Assembly (NCBI GenBank): GCA_003586115.2 | Contig: QVOM02000103.1 | Coordinates: 7,641,382 to 7,705,381 of the forward strand | Source of the DNA: Salvator merianae | Lineage: Eukaryota; Chordata; Lepidosauria; Squamata; Teiidae | Length of the DNA: 64,000 nt | Reading direction: 5' to 3' | Part shown: positions 1-12,027 of the stretch, piece after piece | How the letters are laid out: each line of letters opens with the position of its first letter | Numbering within the stretch: the stretch's first letter is position 1 | The notes under the pieces: model-generated | Database searches by the model: none | What the model was told of the DNA's origin: nothing | Seen by the model: only the letters and a program-made list of their open reading frames with translations | Program-made: the position numbers and the translations under genes

Positions 1-459
1 ATATCATGTGGGAGTTTGGAAATGCATTTTATATGTTTTTAATGTCAATTAGAGGTGAGACGGAAACACTCGTGTGTGTCAGGTAGCACCTTTAGACAGT
101 TTCTGAGTTTTTTTCTCAGTGTGGATATAACCGATGAAGCTAGTCTCACCAATGTAGATTTCCTGTTTGCAAGGAGTGGTGTATTAAGTACTCTCACCGG
201 CATATTGTACCTGTCAGGAATCACTGCCTCTTACTGTTTAACTGTTGAAATCAGAGCAAACATGATAAGTCATTTGATACTGGTAGCTTACTCCGCCCAA
301 ACCTTATTTGACCTGGATAGTGGTTCTGTTGAAACACTTGTGGCTGCAAAATAGCAGATGCAAGTCATTTTAAGCAGCTTTTCTTCTTTTCCTTCATTAT
401 TTTTCACATGTATTAACAGCAGCTCTAACCCCCTAATGGGATTTGGAACAGGAGATTCT
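1..459. other. unassigned intergenic sequence
   Basis: Nothing recognisable. Short open frames here have no family signature and no splice context. Confidence 0.5.
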
Positions 460-917
460 GGGCCTGTTCACACTTTTCACCATGGAACGTTCACTAGCAA
501 ACATTCCATGGTGGAATTAACCATGCAGCACAGGCACCGTCCACACTGCGTGCCCATAGTCATGACCATAGCAGGATACCAGCATTCATGGTGCAAATGC
601 TGGTATCCTGGCTTGATCTTCATGATGACAGCGTCCAGAAAATGTCCAGCCACTGCTATGGTGACTGGCAGCGCCATGCAGTGCAAGGTATACAGAAGTG
701 CAATGATGCAATTGTAATCATGCAGGCATAACCACCATGCACAGCATGTCCGTGCATTCAAAGTGCAAATGTACTTTACCAGGAGCTGGATACCGACTCC
801 CAGTAAAGCTGTGAAGCAATATGCTGCTTCCGGTCATGAGGGCTTCCACAAAGTGTGGAGGAATTTTGCTAGTGAGTATCCCTGATGTTTGCTAGTGCAA
901 AGTGCAAAAAGGCCTAT
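460..917. mobile_element. foldback-type DNA element, copy 1 (decayed)
   Basis: The left end reads GGGCCTGTTCACACTTT and the reverse complement of the right end reads AGGCCTTTTTGCACTTT. Both arms then carry CACTAGCAAACAT, so this is a terminal inverted repeat with indels. A short hairpin (arms around GATACCAGCATT, 573-614) lies inside. The termini resemble those of the larger foldbacks at 12678, 34978 and 38658. No target duplication is visible and no transposase is encoded, so it is presumably non-autonomous. The outer limits may be off by a few bases. Confidence 0.5.
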
Positions 918-1532
918 TTACTAGTTGCAAAGCTGCCACTAAGAACACCAGACTGCAAAGTTGAATACTGAGATTTTCCAATCTTATTTTCTTAGGGAAG
1001 CCTCTGTATTCAGAATTTCACACATTTTGTTTCAAGCAAGTTTTTAAAAATGTTTCTAGACACATTTATCATTTTGAGGATGAGAAAGAGACAAGCACAT
1101 TCATAAAGATAGCTATCAAAGAATTGCTAAGATATAAAAACCTTATGAAAATATGGAATGGCTTCATACTGATGCAGCATACCAAAGAAAAAACAAATTT
1201 AACAACTTTTTGTTTGTTTGTTTTTAAAAGATCAACCAGACTGATAATATGCCCAAAAGATTATTGCTTTTTCAACTTATAAATGATGCAGTTTATGGCG
1301 CCTCTGGATTTTGCTGTTCCAGTAATGACTCTTAGAAGCTAAACTATGTTTTTGCAGTGATCAACCATATTACTTTTCAAGACCCATTTGAAAGATAATG
1401 TTTTATGTGTAGTCACTCGTGTTTCCCATAACTAGTATTTTTACTTTAACATATGAATTTCAAGGTCAATAAAACTGAAATAAATATTTTTATCACACAT
1501 TAATGCAATCTAATTAATGCTGCAAACAGTGT

Positions 1533-1536
<4 letters not shown>
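918..1536. other. unassigned AT-rich sequence
   Basis: AT-rich, no recognisable gene or repeat. Confidence 0.5.

Positions 1537-1586
<50 letters not shown>
1537..1586. repeat. (TC)n microsatellite
   Basis: About 25 uninterrupted TC dinucleotides, read directly. Confidence 0.97.
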
Positions 1587-1591
<5 letters not shown>

Positions 1592-1987
1592 TTTGGTTTA
1601 AGGACCAGCTTTGTCTGAAAAGGCTAGGAGCCAAGAGGAATTTCCAGATACCGTAAGGTTACCTTTCTGATTGATTAGCTATAAAAGCAGAAGACGTACA
1701 CATCTACTGGTAATGTTCAGCAATGTAGTAAACTTTGGGTTTCCTAAACCTTGAATTTAAAAAAAGTTCAGAGAAAATTTCAAGAAAATTTGTTAGAGAG
1801 ATTAAGAGCAAATGCAATAAAGTTAGAGCCCGAGGAGTATGTGGAGGAGAGAGAAAGGAATAGGCAATTAGAACAGGAAGATGGTTGAGAAGGATGGAGT
1901 GGAAGGTACTAGCCTGCCCCAAAGGAAGCCCTGTTTGACCTAATCCAGAATCTTTATGAAGTTCAAATTTAATAAAAATGAATAATG

Positions 1988-2017
1988 GATTGTGAATTGT
2001 GAATTGTGAATTGTGAA
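1988..2017. repeat. heptamer tandem repeat (TGTGAAT)n
   Basis: Four consecutive TGTGAAT-type units, read directly. Confidence 0.9.
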
Positions 2018-3560
2018 TAGGCATTGCTGGAGGAGATATGGGTCCTGCACTGCTGTGATCAGCAGATTCAGAAGAGGTGTAAAAAGGAATAAACTGATTT
2101 TAGGGGGAATTACTCATTTTCAGTTATTCCAGCAGGATCTTACGGCTGAATAGGTTGGTTTAATGATCCACCAATCAGAAGACAGAATGCAATTGGTTAG
2201 TGTGTGTTCTTAGAGATAATGGCAAAGGAAGGAGTTCTAAGGTGGAGATAATACAAATGTGTCAATTTTTATTCTAAACCAAACAGAAAAATAAAAAGAC
2301 ACTTTTATTCTGAGACTTCAGTGACCAGCAATAGAAAGCAGTAGGGTTTGGTGCAATGCAGCAATACAGGCAGGCAAATAGAACAGTATTCATTAGTTAA
2401 ATTGTCAGTTAAGATTAACAAGGCTAGAGATGTTAACTAGCTGTGGCCGATTGCACTTCAAGTGCTTCAGTTTAGCTTAAGACAGAAAGGAGACCAAGTG
2501 GCAAGACTCCTTTTAAACTGAGCAGGGAGATTCTCCTTGCACATGTCTTAGAAGTTCTGAACTGGGAAATAGCTAGTTATTATGTAGCAAGCACTCTGTA
2601 GACAGGTGAGTACACAGAGCATAATGCAGACTACAGTGGCGGGTTTTGATGGAGAAGCTTCTGTCTGAGTGTTTAAAAGTGATATCCAGGCTCTAAAAGG
2701 TTCCTAAACTGGTCCCATTTCCTGGTGATGACCACCATCCAACTGGACTAATAATTAGCATTCTCTATCTGAGCTCTGGATCCTAGATGCTGATGCCTGG
2801 ATCTCCCAACCAGGTCTTATGATCTGCCCAGAAGCACTATGCTAGCTACGGTGAACAACAAATGAAGGGGGAAACAGAAATGGTTCTCATCCTGAAAGGC
2901 TTCTTTTCTTAAAGTCTTTGCTGGACTAGGAAGGAAAAAATGAACAGAGGAGAGGGTTCTATTAGGAAGGCTCAGAAGCCAAACAGAAAAACCAAAAGGG
3001 GAATGGAAGCTTTCAAGCAGAGCTGAGGTGGGCACAACTACAGATTGTTAGATTTATCCCCAGTACATGCCCATGGATGGACAAGCCAATACTCAGACAT
3101 CATGCACAATGGATACTGATCCCTAGATCTGCAGCAGAAATGCAACCTTGGATACCTAGTAACCAAAAGTGAGAACTGAGGGAAATCTCATTTTCCATGT
3201 GAATTCAACTGGAGTAGAGCAGGAAAATAGCACAAAAGCAGTCTTCTGGAGAAGCAAGGCTTCTCTTATTTGGTTTCAGCAAGAGGAAAAAGAAGCAGAT
3301 GAAGAAGGCAAGGAATTTCCTCAGTCTCCAAGATTTCTGTCCAAAACCAGGCAAGGTGTGGCAGCAAGGAAGACAGATTTGGCTCAAGGCTCTGAAGATC
3401 CAATGATGAAGGGGACAGCTACCAGCCAGTAGTCTGCCAGAAAAATGGGGTGGGATGGATGATCTTGTGATGCTCTCTTCTTTAGTTGAAGAAGTAATGT
3501 TCAGCCCTTGTTGAGGGGGGAAAAACAACCTCCATGATGTTCAGCTCAGCATAGTGATCA
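2018..3560. other. unassigned, possibly an old retroelement
   Basis: No coding family recognised. A minus-strand AATAAA lies at 2301-2306, downstream of the promoter-like block at 3577-3664, so an old transcription unit on the minus strand is possible but unproven. Confidence 0.3.
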
Positions 3561-3576
3561 GGGAGAAAACAAGGGC

Positions 3577-3664
3577 TTTTTATACCCTTTTTGGCTGGGT
3601 TTGAAAGAAAAGCAAGCAGGGGGTTGGTGGGAAACAGATTGAAAGGCTGCAACTTTGATTGGTC
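3577..3664 (-). promoter_or_regulatory. promoter-like block: CCAAT box plus TATA box
   Basis: On the minus strand GACCAATC (3657-3664) lies about 75 bp upstream of TATAAAA (3577-3583), the classical spacing for a pol II core promoter or an LTR U3 region. No TG...CA LTR ends and no nearby poly(A) signal were found. Two AT-rich motifs can co-occur by chance. Confidence 0.3.
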
Positions 3665-3699
3665 AGAAATAAAATTCAAAATACATGTGGTTGGCAATC

Positions 3700-5414
3700 A
3701 GAGAGGAAACATGAGATTATCCAAAATCATGTATAAGAAAGAGAACATGTAAATGAATGTGATAATAAGTTAATCACTTGGACAATCATCCAGGATCACA
3801 AAAAACAAATAAAGACAGTGAAAACCTTTTAGCTATTCCCCAGGTGTGAAACCAGGCTGAGGGAAATGATTGCATTACTCCAGAAGCTGCCCAGTGGAGC
3901 TAAAAATAGAAACAAAGTGGCAAAACTAGACAAGAGCTTGCCTTAGAATAACTTTGCAGTGCTGTGCTGGTTGCTTGGGGCACTTCCTGATAACTTGTGG
4001 TCTTTGTTCTTTCTGAAGTAATTGGAAAGAAGGTGTGTGCAGAAACCCATTTTCAAAATGATAGTTTTCTTTTAGCTTTACAAAATGACTTTTCAGGTGC
4101 CTTCCATAGCATCCTATGCTCTATACCCCCATACAGCCTCACAGTTCATTCTTGTAGGGTGTGTACATGATCCTGCTGTACATGTGTATTATCATAAGTT
4201 CAGTAACAGAGGGGCATTGCGAAAGTTACCATTTTGTTTATCATTAAGCAAATCGAAGTTTTGGAACAAATTTTGAACCCAGCATATATTTTTCATACAG
4301 ATACTCCTGTATTTTCATTGTTCTCTGTCACAAAAGTTATCTAACAAAGAAGTTTGATCACAACGAGAAATTATAAAAGGATGCAGCCAAAAGAGATTGA
4401 AACTTGGGTTTAACGAAATTGCTCCTTTACAAAGGCTTAAATCATTAAATTGCAGTACAAGAAGGGTTCAGGTGAGACTAATTCAAGGCACAGTGTGTGT
4501 GAGAGAGAGCAGATCAGCTTTTGATTTACACCTAGTGAAATCCCCAGCAGTGGATAATTACTTCACCTCCCTCATGTCTTTCAGTGCCCAGGATCAGCAA
4601 TGTACAGCCACACTGGTGGCCCATTTTTGCTGAGAAAAGGGGAATAGTTACTTTTAATTATTTTTCAGTGATACATGCATTAGAAGTAGAATGGTGTTTA
4701 TTTAAATTTAAGCTTGACTGAAAATTGTGAGTGACCTGTGGAAATGCTTAAACGGATGGATGCATTTCTAGGAAATTCTCCATTTCGGTCTATAGACTGA
4801 AAGCAAAATCTCGTTTTGTACAATGTACATGCATGCATATTTATGTTTCTGCAGATATGAGTGCGTTCTTTTAAAATTGTTAGCACATTACAGTTGAAGG
4901 TGGAAACAGAATTATATTTTGAATATCTTTCTTGTCATTTGACTCCATGAAAGCTTTTGTTAACTTTCATACACTGGAATTGTGATCTATAGTGAATGGA
5001 TAATTATTATGTTCTCTAATGGGTAATTATTATGTTCTATATAAATGAACATTCTAACCAGGCAGACAGTTCTAGCAGAGTACAGAAGCTAATCTGGGAC
5101 AGGATAACAAAACAGGACAATAGTTAAAAATGCATGCTGTTTTTCAAACTTCACTTGTCCTGCCTCTCTTGTACTGTGGTTCCAATCTGGGAACAGCCAT
5201 ATTGCCCCTAACAACATTATTACTACTAAACACAGTTATTGTCAGTATTTTACAGTGTCATGTAAATAGTTCTGCCATTTGGTTTCAAATCTTTCTTGGC
5301 TGTTGGGGAAAAAGAAAGGAAAGCAACCCATTACAGCAGGTAGCACCCATACCCCTAGGCTATAACTGTAAGCTAGAAAACCAATAGTGTCCATCATTAC
5401 TGAGGCCCAGGACT
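3700..5414. other. unassigned AT-rich sequence
   Basis: No gene recognised. A 26-bp unit containing TAATTATTATGTTCT is repeated in tandem twice at about 4990-5040. Confidence 0.5.
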
Positions 5415-5419
5415 GAAAC

Positions 5420-5515
5420 AAGTTTAATGTTAATTTTATTGTGGGCTGCTCTGAGGTATGCCTTTAGGTATAGGATGTGATTAGAAATATAAATAAGTAA
5501 ATAAATATTAATGCC
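5420..5515 (+). repeat. LINE 3' tail fragment (CR1/L2-like)
   Basis: A 'ttgtgggctgctctgagg' block followed by short A-rich AATAAATA units has the form of the 3' terminus of squamate CR1/L2-like LINEs. No coding part is attached. Confidence 0.4.
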
Positions 5516-7140
5516 CCATTAGTAGTGCTTTTGTGTTAATTAGAATTTGCTTATGCAGTTACTCCTTTGATTTATCACTAAAATGCATTTGATTTAAACA
5601 GAGTTCAGCCATCTATATTTACATATTTTTATCTATGTACAGTGATGCGTATTGATTCATTAGCAGGGACATGCTTTTGGATGTGAACTGTTAATGAATT
5701 TCCATGCTGTCCAAGGAGCTACAATCTGTTCCACGCATTGCTAAAGGCATCTTTGGAGTAGGACTTTGCAGTGGATCACATAACTGTTAAGGAAAATCAA
5801 CATTATTTGAAATTTGGGACACAGATGGTTCTAGTCAGTCTAATTTTCAGAAAAAAATTCTGAAAGGGCTGAGATCAGTTTGACAATGACGTTGTGGTTT
5901 GGAACTGCGTAGAGGTGCTCATGGAAAAAAAAGAAAAGAAAGACATGCCCATGCAGTCAACCAGGAATGGGCCACAACTCTTAGTAAGAGTTAAGAGTTG
6001 ATTCTTAGTAACTACATTAACATATCAATCCCTGCTAAAGTTGCACTGGTGTTGGGCTTTCTTCATTACTTTCTACTAGCTTAGCCCCAGTCTGTTCATG
6101 ACACAACCAACTCCAGGGCTGTACAGTCTTCTTGCAATGAGGGGCAAGCACCCAAGATGACAGTCCTTCATAATTTACAATGGTGTTGGTTTCAGCACCA
6201 GCCTTCTTTAACCTGTTTATGCAAATTAGGTAAAACTCTCAACAGCACAAACCAAATACTTGAGCAAAATACAAAAATTACACAGGAATTTCAAAGAAAG
6301 CAAGTGCAAATAAAACAGATATGGAAAAGAATCAGTTCATCTGATGTTACAGTTTCTAGTTGAACAGTGTAGTGATATTCAAATCAGTTCCTCTAGATTC
6401 TAATGAGGAAAACACAGATGTAGCTATTCACGATGAATCTGAGATGCCTGGTCTCCTGCTTTGCATAGGTAAACCAAAACACCAAATGCTGCATGCAATC
6501 TAGCTTAATAAACAACTGCAAAACAAACACTTAAACAAGATTAACCATAAAGAGAAATAATAAGAGGACAGAACAGATTAGCACATGAAGCAGTAATTCT
6601 TCTTAAGCAGTTATTTAGGGAAAGAAACCTATTGTAACCTGAGCTTTTTTCTGTAGATAAAATAAAACTATCATTCACTTATCATAATCAACAAAGGGCT
6701 GGAAAGCAGAGGTGCAAAATACTTGTCCCTTTTATAAAGCCAAAAATGCTGCATCCAGAATCTCATTCTCTCAAATAATCATTATTCCGAATTTGCTGTC
6801 CCACTCTCCATACCCAGGATGCCTCTAAAAAGCTCAGGTGACGGTTATGCATTTCCTTGTTAAACTTCAAGTAGCTTGAGTAGCAATGACAGAAATATAG
6901 AGTGTATCAATTGCTGAAGGATAAAGGTATGGAATGTCCTGGGGTCACTGTTGCACAGATATAGCAGATGTAACTCCATGCAATGTTCCCTAGTCAGTAT
7001 TGTAATAAGAATTAATTGCATTACTGAGGTACCACCAGGACATCTCCTAGACTGAAGTTAAACTTACAAAAAACATTCAGTCTGTCAGGGAGTTTGGCCA
7101 GTCCCCCCTTGCCCAGTGCTCAAACTGATACTGATGAACT

Positions 7141-7143
<3 letters not shown>
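5516..7143. other. unassigned AT-rich sequence
   Basis: Nothing recognisable on either strand. Confidence 0.5.

Positions 7144-7174
<31 letters not shown>
7144..7174. repeat. (AC)n microsatellite
   Basis: About 15 AC dinucleotides, read directly. Confidence 0.95.
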
Positions 7175-7177
<3 letters not shown>

Positions 7178-7842
7178 AGAAGTTTCATTAGGTCACTCAT
7201 ACTTCTGCTCTTTCAAACACTCAGATCAAGTTTATATATTACCTAAAATATAAATTTTATAAGAATTTCCCCACAAAATACAAAATGTGCATAACATTTC
7301 TGCAATGAAACATCCTTGTAACATTTGGGTAGGTAAAGTGACAAAATCTGAATAAACAGACGGATAGAGAACTAAGCAATATACTGGGATCCAATGCCTC
7401 ATTTCTTGTAATTTCAGACATTCTTGATTGATCTCTTGCAGCCATTTTTAAACTTCACTTTTTTAGAGCTGCCCTGAAGTGTTAAATAGAAGAACCATTT
7501 AACAGAATTAAATACTTTATCCATTTCCAGAAGATATGTTTGTGGTTCAATGACGCTACAGTCTGAAAAGTACACACTATTGGAGACAAGATGTAATAGT
7601 CATTCTAACACATTATGTTTACTAATTTGGAAATGGAAAATAGTTTAACTTTTCTCCAGCCAGAGCTGACTCACCTCTCACATTCCTTTTGCCTGCTTGT
7701 TAATAACTGCATGCCTTGCTAAAAGTCCTTAGCCAAGTATGCAGAAACATACACACATGCTAATCAACAACCACAAAGGGACCAAAGTTTCAGCTGTTTG
7801 AAATTCATAATCTTCCCTCAAACCCAGATTCTAAATCTTTAT
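7175..7842. other. unassigned; ERV left edge unclear
   Basis: No recognisable content. The endogenous retrovirus to the right fades into this stretch without a visible second LTR. Confidence 0.4.
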
Positions 7843-9167
7843 CATGGCAACTCGGGAACATGCACATACTCTACCACACCCTTACGCTATCATTCAGTTC
7901 CTATGCAAACCTCCCACAACCTCCTTTTCCTATCAACATTGCAACCAAACAAATCCATCTCCAAGTAGGACAAATCAATTTATAGTTCCTGTCTTTACAA
8001 TTTTATCCACAGAGGAACAAGTCTCTTCCTCACCTATTTTCATCCAAACTTCCCTCTTGCAAAAGGGTGCCAACACCACTCTCAGAAACCCAGACACTGC
8101 TACTCTGCTCTTCCTGCAGCTCATCGCCTGCTCTGCCTTCAAAAGAAATCTGCCTACTTGGTTCCCTCTGATTCTCCCCCAAATTCACAGTGAACTCAGT
8201 TATAGCAGTTACAGTTCCATACTCACACAACATATAACACATCCCAGTTTGCACCATAAGTCCTTTTCCAGCAGGTTTAATGGGATGAGGAACAAGAGCT
8301 TAGAAGGAAAGCATGGTCTTCTATCAAAGGGCCCACAGACACAAACACAGAGGCAGGAACAGACACATGGTGGATCTGGAGCTGTAGGCTCAGGCCTCTT
8401 TGCCAGGGCCTCCAATTCTTTCAATTTTTCCACTTCTTTTTTTCAGTAACACTGCTGCATGCACAACGCTAGAATACTTTGGAGGAGAGGCAGCCAATTT
8501 CTCCTTTTCAGCAACCAATTTTCCCAGTCTATTTTCCAATTTTGCTTCAGCTTGAGCTTATTATTTTATAGCTTCACATCAGAGAGATTAGCTAATGGCC
8601 TTAGATTCCATGAGACCACCTGAAGAACATGTCCCACTGCTTGGGAGGTGTTCCACAGGAGGCCAGGACATCCTTGAGAAAAATTAACCAGTCCTTATTG
8701 AGTGTTCCTTCCATAGGGAACTGCAGTTTAGTATTTCCCTTTGTTCTTAAGTTCCAAAGATCCAGAAATTTAGAAGTTTCTGGCCTCACTTGCATATACA
8801 TGTAATAAGCAGGGGTGCCCTTTGTGGGCAACTGTCATGCCTGGAAAACTTTCCACCCATTCTGCTCACTCGGTGCACTCTCAACATAGGACAATACCAG
8901 ACATGGGCTGAGGGTGCTAGAATCCAGGCCAGTGTCCCTCAGCAGCATTCAACAGTCTCCTGTCCTTTCACACTTATGACAATAACCCAGCAAATGTTCA
9001 TACAGCACAACAACACAAAAGCAGACAGAACAAACAGTGAAGCTCCACCACTCATCCTTTTCCAGACAATACCAGTCTCCTTGCTCATCCATGTTGGGCC
9101 CACCATTCACTGAAATTTTCCCCAAGTCTTTTACATTACTACCTAGGGGATTGTAATCCCTACCCAA
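7843..9167 (-). pseudogene. decayed gag-like region of the ERV
   Basis: Three short minus-strand open frames (8949-9167, 8601-8831, 8209-8433) lie in the place of gag, 3' of the leader. The first begins Met-Gly, the N-myristoylation start used by retroviral matrix proteins, about 315 nt past the primer binding site. The second is Trp-rich; the third contains a Lys/Glu/Leu run followed by a Pro-rich stretch, as in linker regions of Gag. Frames differ and stops intervene. I did not recognise a CCHC knuckle or a capsid major homology region, so the gag call depends on position. Plus-strand frames over the same interval are antisense shadows. Confidence 0.4.
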
Positions 9168-9241
9168 GGGGGTCTCGAACTATCTCTGCTCTTTTCCTCA
9201 GGGGACTCAACCCCCTAGCCAAACCATCCCTAATCCCTTCT

Positions 9242-9251
9242 CTTACCTGTA
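9242..9251 (-). promoter_or_regulatory. splice-donor-like site in ERV leader
   Basis: The minus strand reads CAG|GTAAGA, a consensus 5' splice site, between the primer binding site and the first gag-like ATG, where simple retroviruses place their major donor. Confidence 0.45.
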
Positions 9252-9482
9252 TCCTGCAGCCTGTGTCCATAATCCAAAGTTTTCTTCCCAATACCTTCTC
9301 AGTAAAAATGCCTTCCGTAAACCCAGGGAATATAAACTGTGACTGAAGGCAGCTCTAGGATGTGATGTGGCTGGGACTGTTCCAGCCCCAGCAAGGTCTC
9401 CCTTCTTTTGGGAGAATTCTTCCCAATGGTGCCAAGAGGGAGGGGTTCCTTCACCTGAATCAGGGCTCCACCAGCACAGTAG

Positions 9483-9500
9483 ATCCCGGATGAGACCCCA
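9483..9500 (-). promoter_or_regulatory. ERV primer binding site, tRNA-Pro type
   Basis: The minus strand carries an 18-nt site ending TCATCCGGGAT that differs at two positions from the complement of the vertebrate tRNA-Pro 3' end. It lies a few bases inside the LTR border, the correct place for reverse-transcription priming. Confidence 0.75.
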
Positions 9501-9510
9501 AAACTGTTAA

Positions 9511-10102
9511 TGAAAGACTCTTAGTACAAACAGAGATGCTCTCAGTCAGAGTATATTTTTATTTCAAAGCACTCACATGCATGGAGGAAGGCAGTGGGCT
9601 ATTCCCAACTGCTTAGCTATACATGGATTTCAGGGGTTTCTTATAATGCTCTTGTTTATCAAAAGGAAATGTGATTCAGATATGCCCACAAAACACTAGT
9701 TCCTCTTCTCAGAACACTTGGCATTCAGCTGCTCGCAAAAGCTTCATTGCCACATATTGTAAGCTGATTACAAATTTTCCTACAAGTTGAGCCATTTGTA
9801 ACTTAATACATGTTTGCTGCTATCAAGTATCCTTTAGGAAACCACCTCAGCTTTAGGATGTTTTCCACACGGCTGACAGGAAAACCTCCTGTCCGAGCCA
9901 TCCCCATAGTTATTTTTCCTCTTGGTACATGTAAAGTATTACCAAGTCTCTCTCTCTCTTCACTAATAGTTGCAAGCTGAGTAGCTGCCTAATGTTTGAC
10001 TAATTTACCCAACTTGACATTGTTGCCACTAATGCGTTACTATTGCCACTTGCTTAATTTGCTGTCTGCATTGTAATGAAATTGTTTCCTGTGTACCTTT
10101 CA
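9511..10102 (-). repeat. ERV 5' LTR (about 592 bp)
   Basis: The termini form the 6-bp inverted repeat TGAAAG/CTTTCA typical of gammaretroviral LTRs. On the minus strand a TATA-like ATTATAAG (9640-9647) is followed about 80 nt later by AATAAA (9558-9563), then a short U5 ending CTTTCA, a short spacer and the primer binding site. The right limit is inferred from the matching terminal hexamer; no second LTR is available to confirm it, and the insertion duplication cannot be tested. Confidence 0.6.
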
Positions 10103-10299
10103 CAGTTTTTTAAAAAGGTACTTTTGTATCAAGATCAGCCAAATGTTTCACATCCCTTGGGATCAGTGCTACACAGTTATCAGTAAAACCAAACTCATAG
10201 TCCTGAAGATCCTGCACATACATGGGAACAGTGGCATAGCGAGCCACTTTGACACCCGGGGCTACTCGCCATTTTGACGCCCAGGGCTAGGGGCGGGGC

Positions 10300-10400
10300 C
10301 AGCGACTGCGCATGCGTGTGGGCGGGGCCAGCGACTGCACATGCGTGTGGGCGGGGCCAGCGACTGTGCATGCGTGTGGGTGGGGCCAGCGAGGGCGCAT
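10300..10400. repeat. 29-bp tandem array inside hAT copy 1
   Basis: About 3.5 units containing CATGCGTGTGGGCGGGGCCA, read directly. The same unit recurs in inverse orientation near 42950-43030. Confidence 0.85.
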
Positions 10401-10412
10401 GCCCCGCTCGTC

Positions 10413-10760
10413 GCCCCGGCCAGCGGCGGCCTCGCTCCTCGCCCCGGCCCACCCAGCGGGGGCCTCGCCCCGACCCGCCCGGCGGCGGCCGCGCTCCTCG
10501 CCCCGCCCCGCCCGGCGGGGATCGCGCTCCTCGTCCCGACCCGCCCGGCGGCGGCCTCGCTCCTCGCCCCGGCCCGCCCGGCGGCGCCCTCGCTCGTCGC
10601 CCCGGCCCGCCCGGCGGGGATCGCGCTCCTCGACCCGACCCGCCCGGCGGCGGCCTCGCTCCTCGCCCCGGCCTACCCGGCGGGGCCTCGCTCCTCGCCC
10701 TGGCCCGCCCGGCGGCGGCCGTGCTCCTCGACCCGGCCTGCCCGGCGGCGGCCTCGATAG
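10413..10760. repeat. 33-bp tandem array inside hAT copy 1
   Basis: About ten units of 33 bp containing CCCGCCCGGCGG and TCGCTCCTCG. Because 33 is a multiple of three, an 11-residue Pro/Arg/Gly repeat appears in every open frame; this is not evidence of a protein. Confidence 0.85.
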
Positions 10761-11060
10761 CCCTGCCTGCATGCATGCGCGCTCGCTCGCTCCACCCACA
10801 CGCACGCTGGCAGGCTGGGCGACGAGCCCAGCCGCCGCGGGCCGGGGCGACAAAGCGACGAGCACGTCTGTCGCCGGGCGGGCCGGGGCGACGAGTGTGG
10901 CCGCTGCTGGGCAGGCCGCCCGGGGCGACGAGCGCGGGCGCCCGGGGCGGAGAGCGAGGGCGCCGGTGGGCGGGGCCTTGGCTTCCATGGGCCGGACGCC
11001 CCGGAAAACGCGCCGCCCGGGGCGCTCCGCCCCCCCCGCCCCACCCTCGCTACGCCAGTG

Positions 11061-12027
11061 CATGGGAATAATGTTTAACATGTGTACATGCCTCCATAGT
11101 CCAATATACCACTGGGGACCCTTTTCATGATGCAACAGGGTATGCCAGCAAAATCCGCACACCCCCCGGGGAGTTCCAATGGCCAGGATCTTTTATTCTT
11201 TGCCTTTGAATCAGAGCCAGCATGGGGGATGGTGTGTGGCCTTGTCACATGCCAGAAGCAACCTATCCCAGCTTGGGATGGGGCAGCAATTCTGGGATGG
11301 AGCATCCTGGGATAATGGCCATTAATACAAATACAGTCTGAGAGGGTTTAGGCAGAATGGTGCAGCCCTGTTCATGGAACTTTCTTCCTTGCAGGTGTAT
11401 TGATCAGCATTACTGCGTCTTTATTTTTGATATCAGTTTACAGTAAGTTTGAATTTTTACAGCAAAATACTTACATATAGGAGATTCTCTGTTTCTTTGC
11501 ATATGAACATCTACCAGATGAAATATATGATTGATATATGTTGATGTGTGCCCTCTGTTATTCCAAGAATTAATGAAAAAATAAATGCCGTGTTCAAAAC
11601 AATAGGTTTGTGGGTACCTCCCCAAGGCTATTTAGTAATTTCAAGCTGTCACATCACTCACTGACTCTATTGTCAAGCAGCTGCTTTGCTGACATGATGA
11701 GAAGAATGATGTAGCAGTAAACCCCTTTGCCCGGGGGTGTATGCTCTTCCTCACTGCAGATTTTAACCTGCACCTTTGTAGCTATAGATATGGGTGTTCT
11801 AATTCTATATTTCCTGCAGTATGCAGCAAGTTGGACTAGATAGTCTACTAGCACCCTCCAGTCAAATCTATGGTTATTTGTACCAGCAGTTTTGTAAAAA
11901 GTGCTGCCCCTCCAGTACAAAGGATCACCACAACTTAGGGCTTCCCCCTAAGTAGCAACTAAAATGATCTAAAAATTACAGTATACTTGAGAAACTTTAG
12001 AAAGGCTCAGACTAGTGCTGTAATCCA
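11061..12027. other. unassigned intergenic sequence
   Basis: Begins with the hAT target duplication; otherwise nothing recognisable. Confidence 0.5.

Larger units (their letters stand above)
7843..10102 (-). mobile_element. endogenous retrovirus remnant, gammaretrovirus-like
   Basis: Read on the minus strand the order is 5' LTR (10102-9511), primer binding site (9500-9483), leader with a splice-donor-like site (about 9245), and a decayed gag-like region down to about 7.85 kb. The LTR termini TGAAAG...CTTTCA and a primer binding site close to the tRNA-Pro type are known hallmarks of gammaretroviruses, so class I is inferred. No protease, reverse transcriptase, env or 3' LTR is visible to the left, so the 3' two thirds are deleted or diverged beyond recognition. 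The element is non-functional. The LTR, PBS and donor site are seen directly; the gag part is inferred from position. Confidence 0.65.
10229..11060. mobile_element. CpG-rich hAT element, copy 1 (832 bp)
   Basis: The ends read CAGTGGCATAGCGAG and CTCGCTACGCCAGTG, and the insertion is flanked by a perfect 8-bp duplication CATGGGAA (10221-10228 and 11061-11068). An 8-bp duplication with CA...TG termini marks the hAT superfamily. The interior is almost entirely G+C with dense CpG and consists largely of two tandem arrays (29-bp and 33-bp units). No transposase is encoded, so it is non-autonomous. Long open frames on both strands here are a by-product of the triplet-multiple repeat and the absence of AT-rich stops. 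A copy in inverse orientation lies at 42561-43102. Confidence 0.9.

Noticed and set aside
7844..8449. 201-codon plus-strand open frame
   Set aside because: Antisense to the ERV gag-like region; Ser/Thr/Pro composition without a domain.
10195..11162. Long overlapping open frames on both strands (up to 291 codons, Pro/Arg/Gly-rich)
   Set aside because: They translate the 29-bp and 33-bp G+C arrays of a hAT element bounded by a perfect 8-bp duplication; low-complexity protein in all frames is an artefact of composition.
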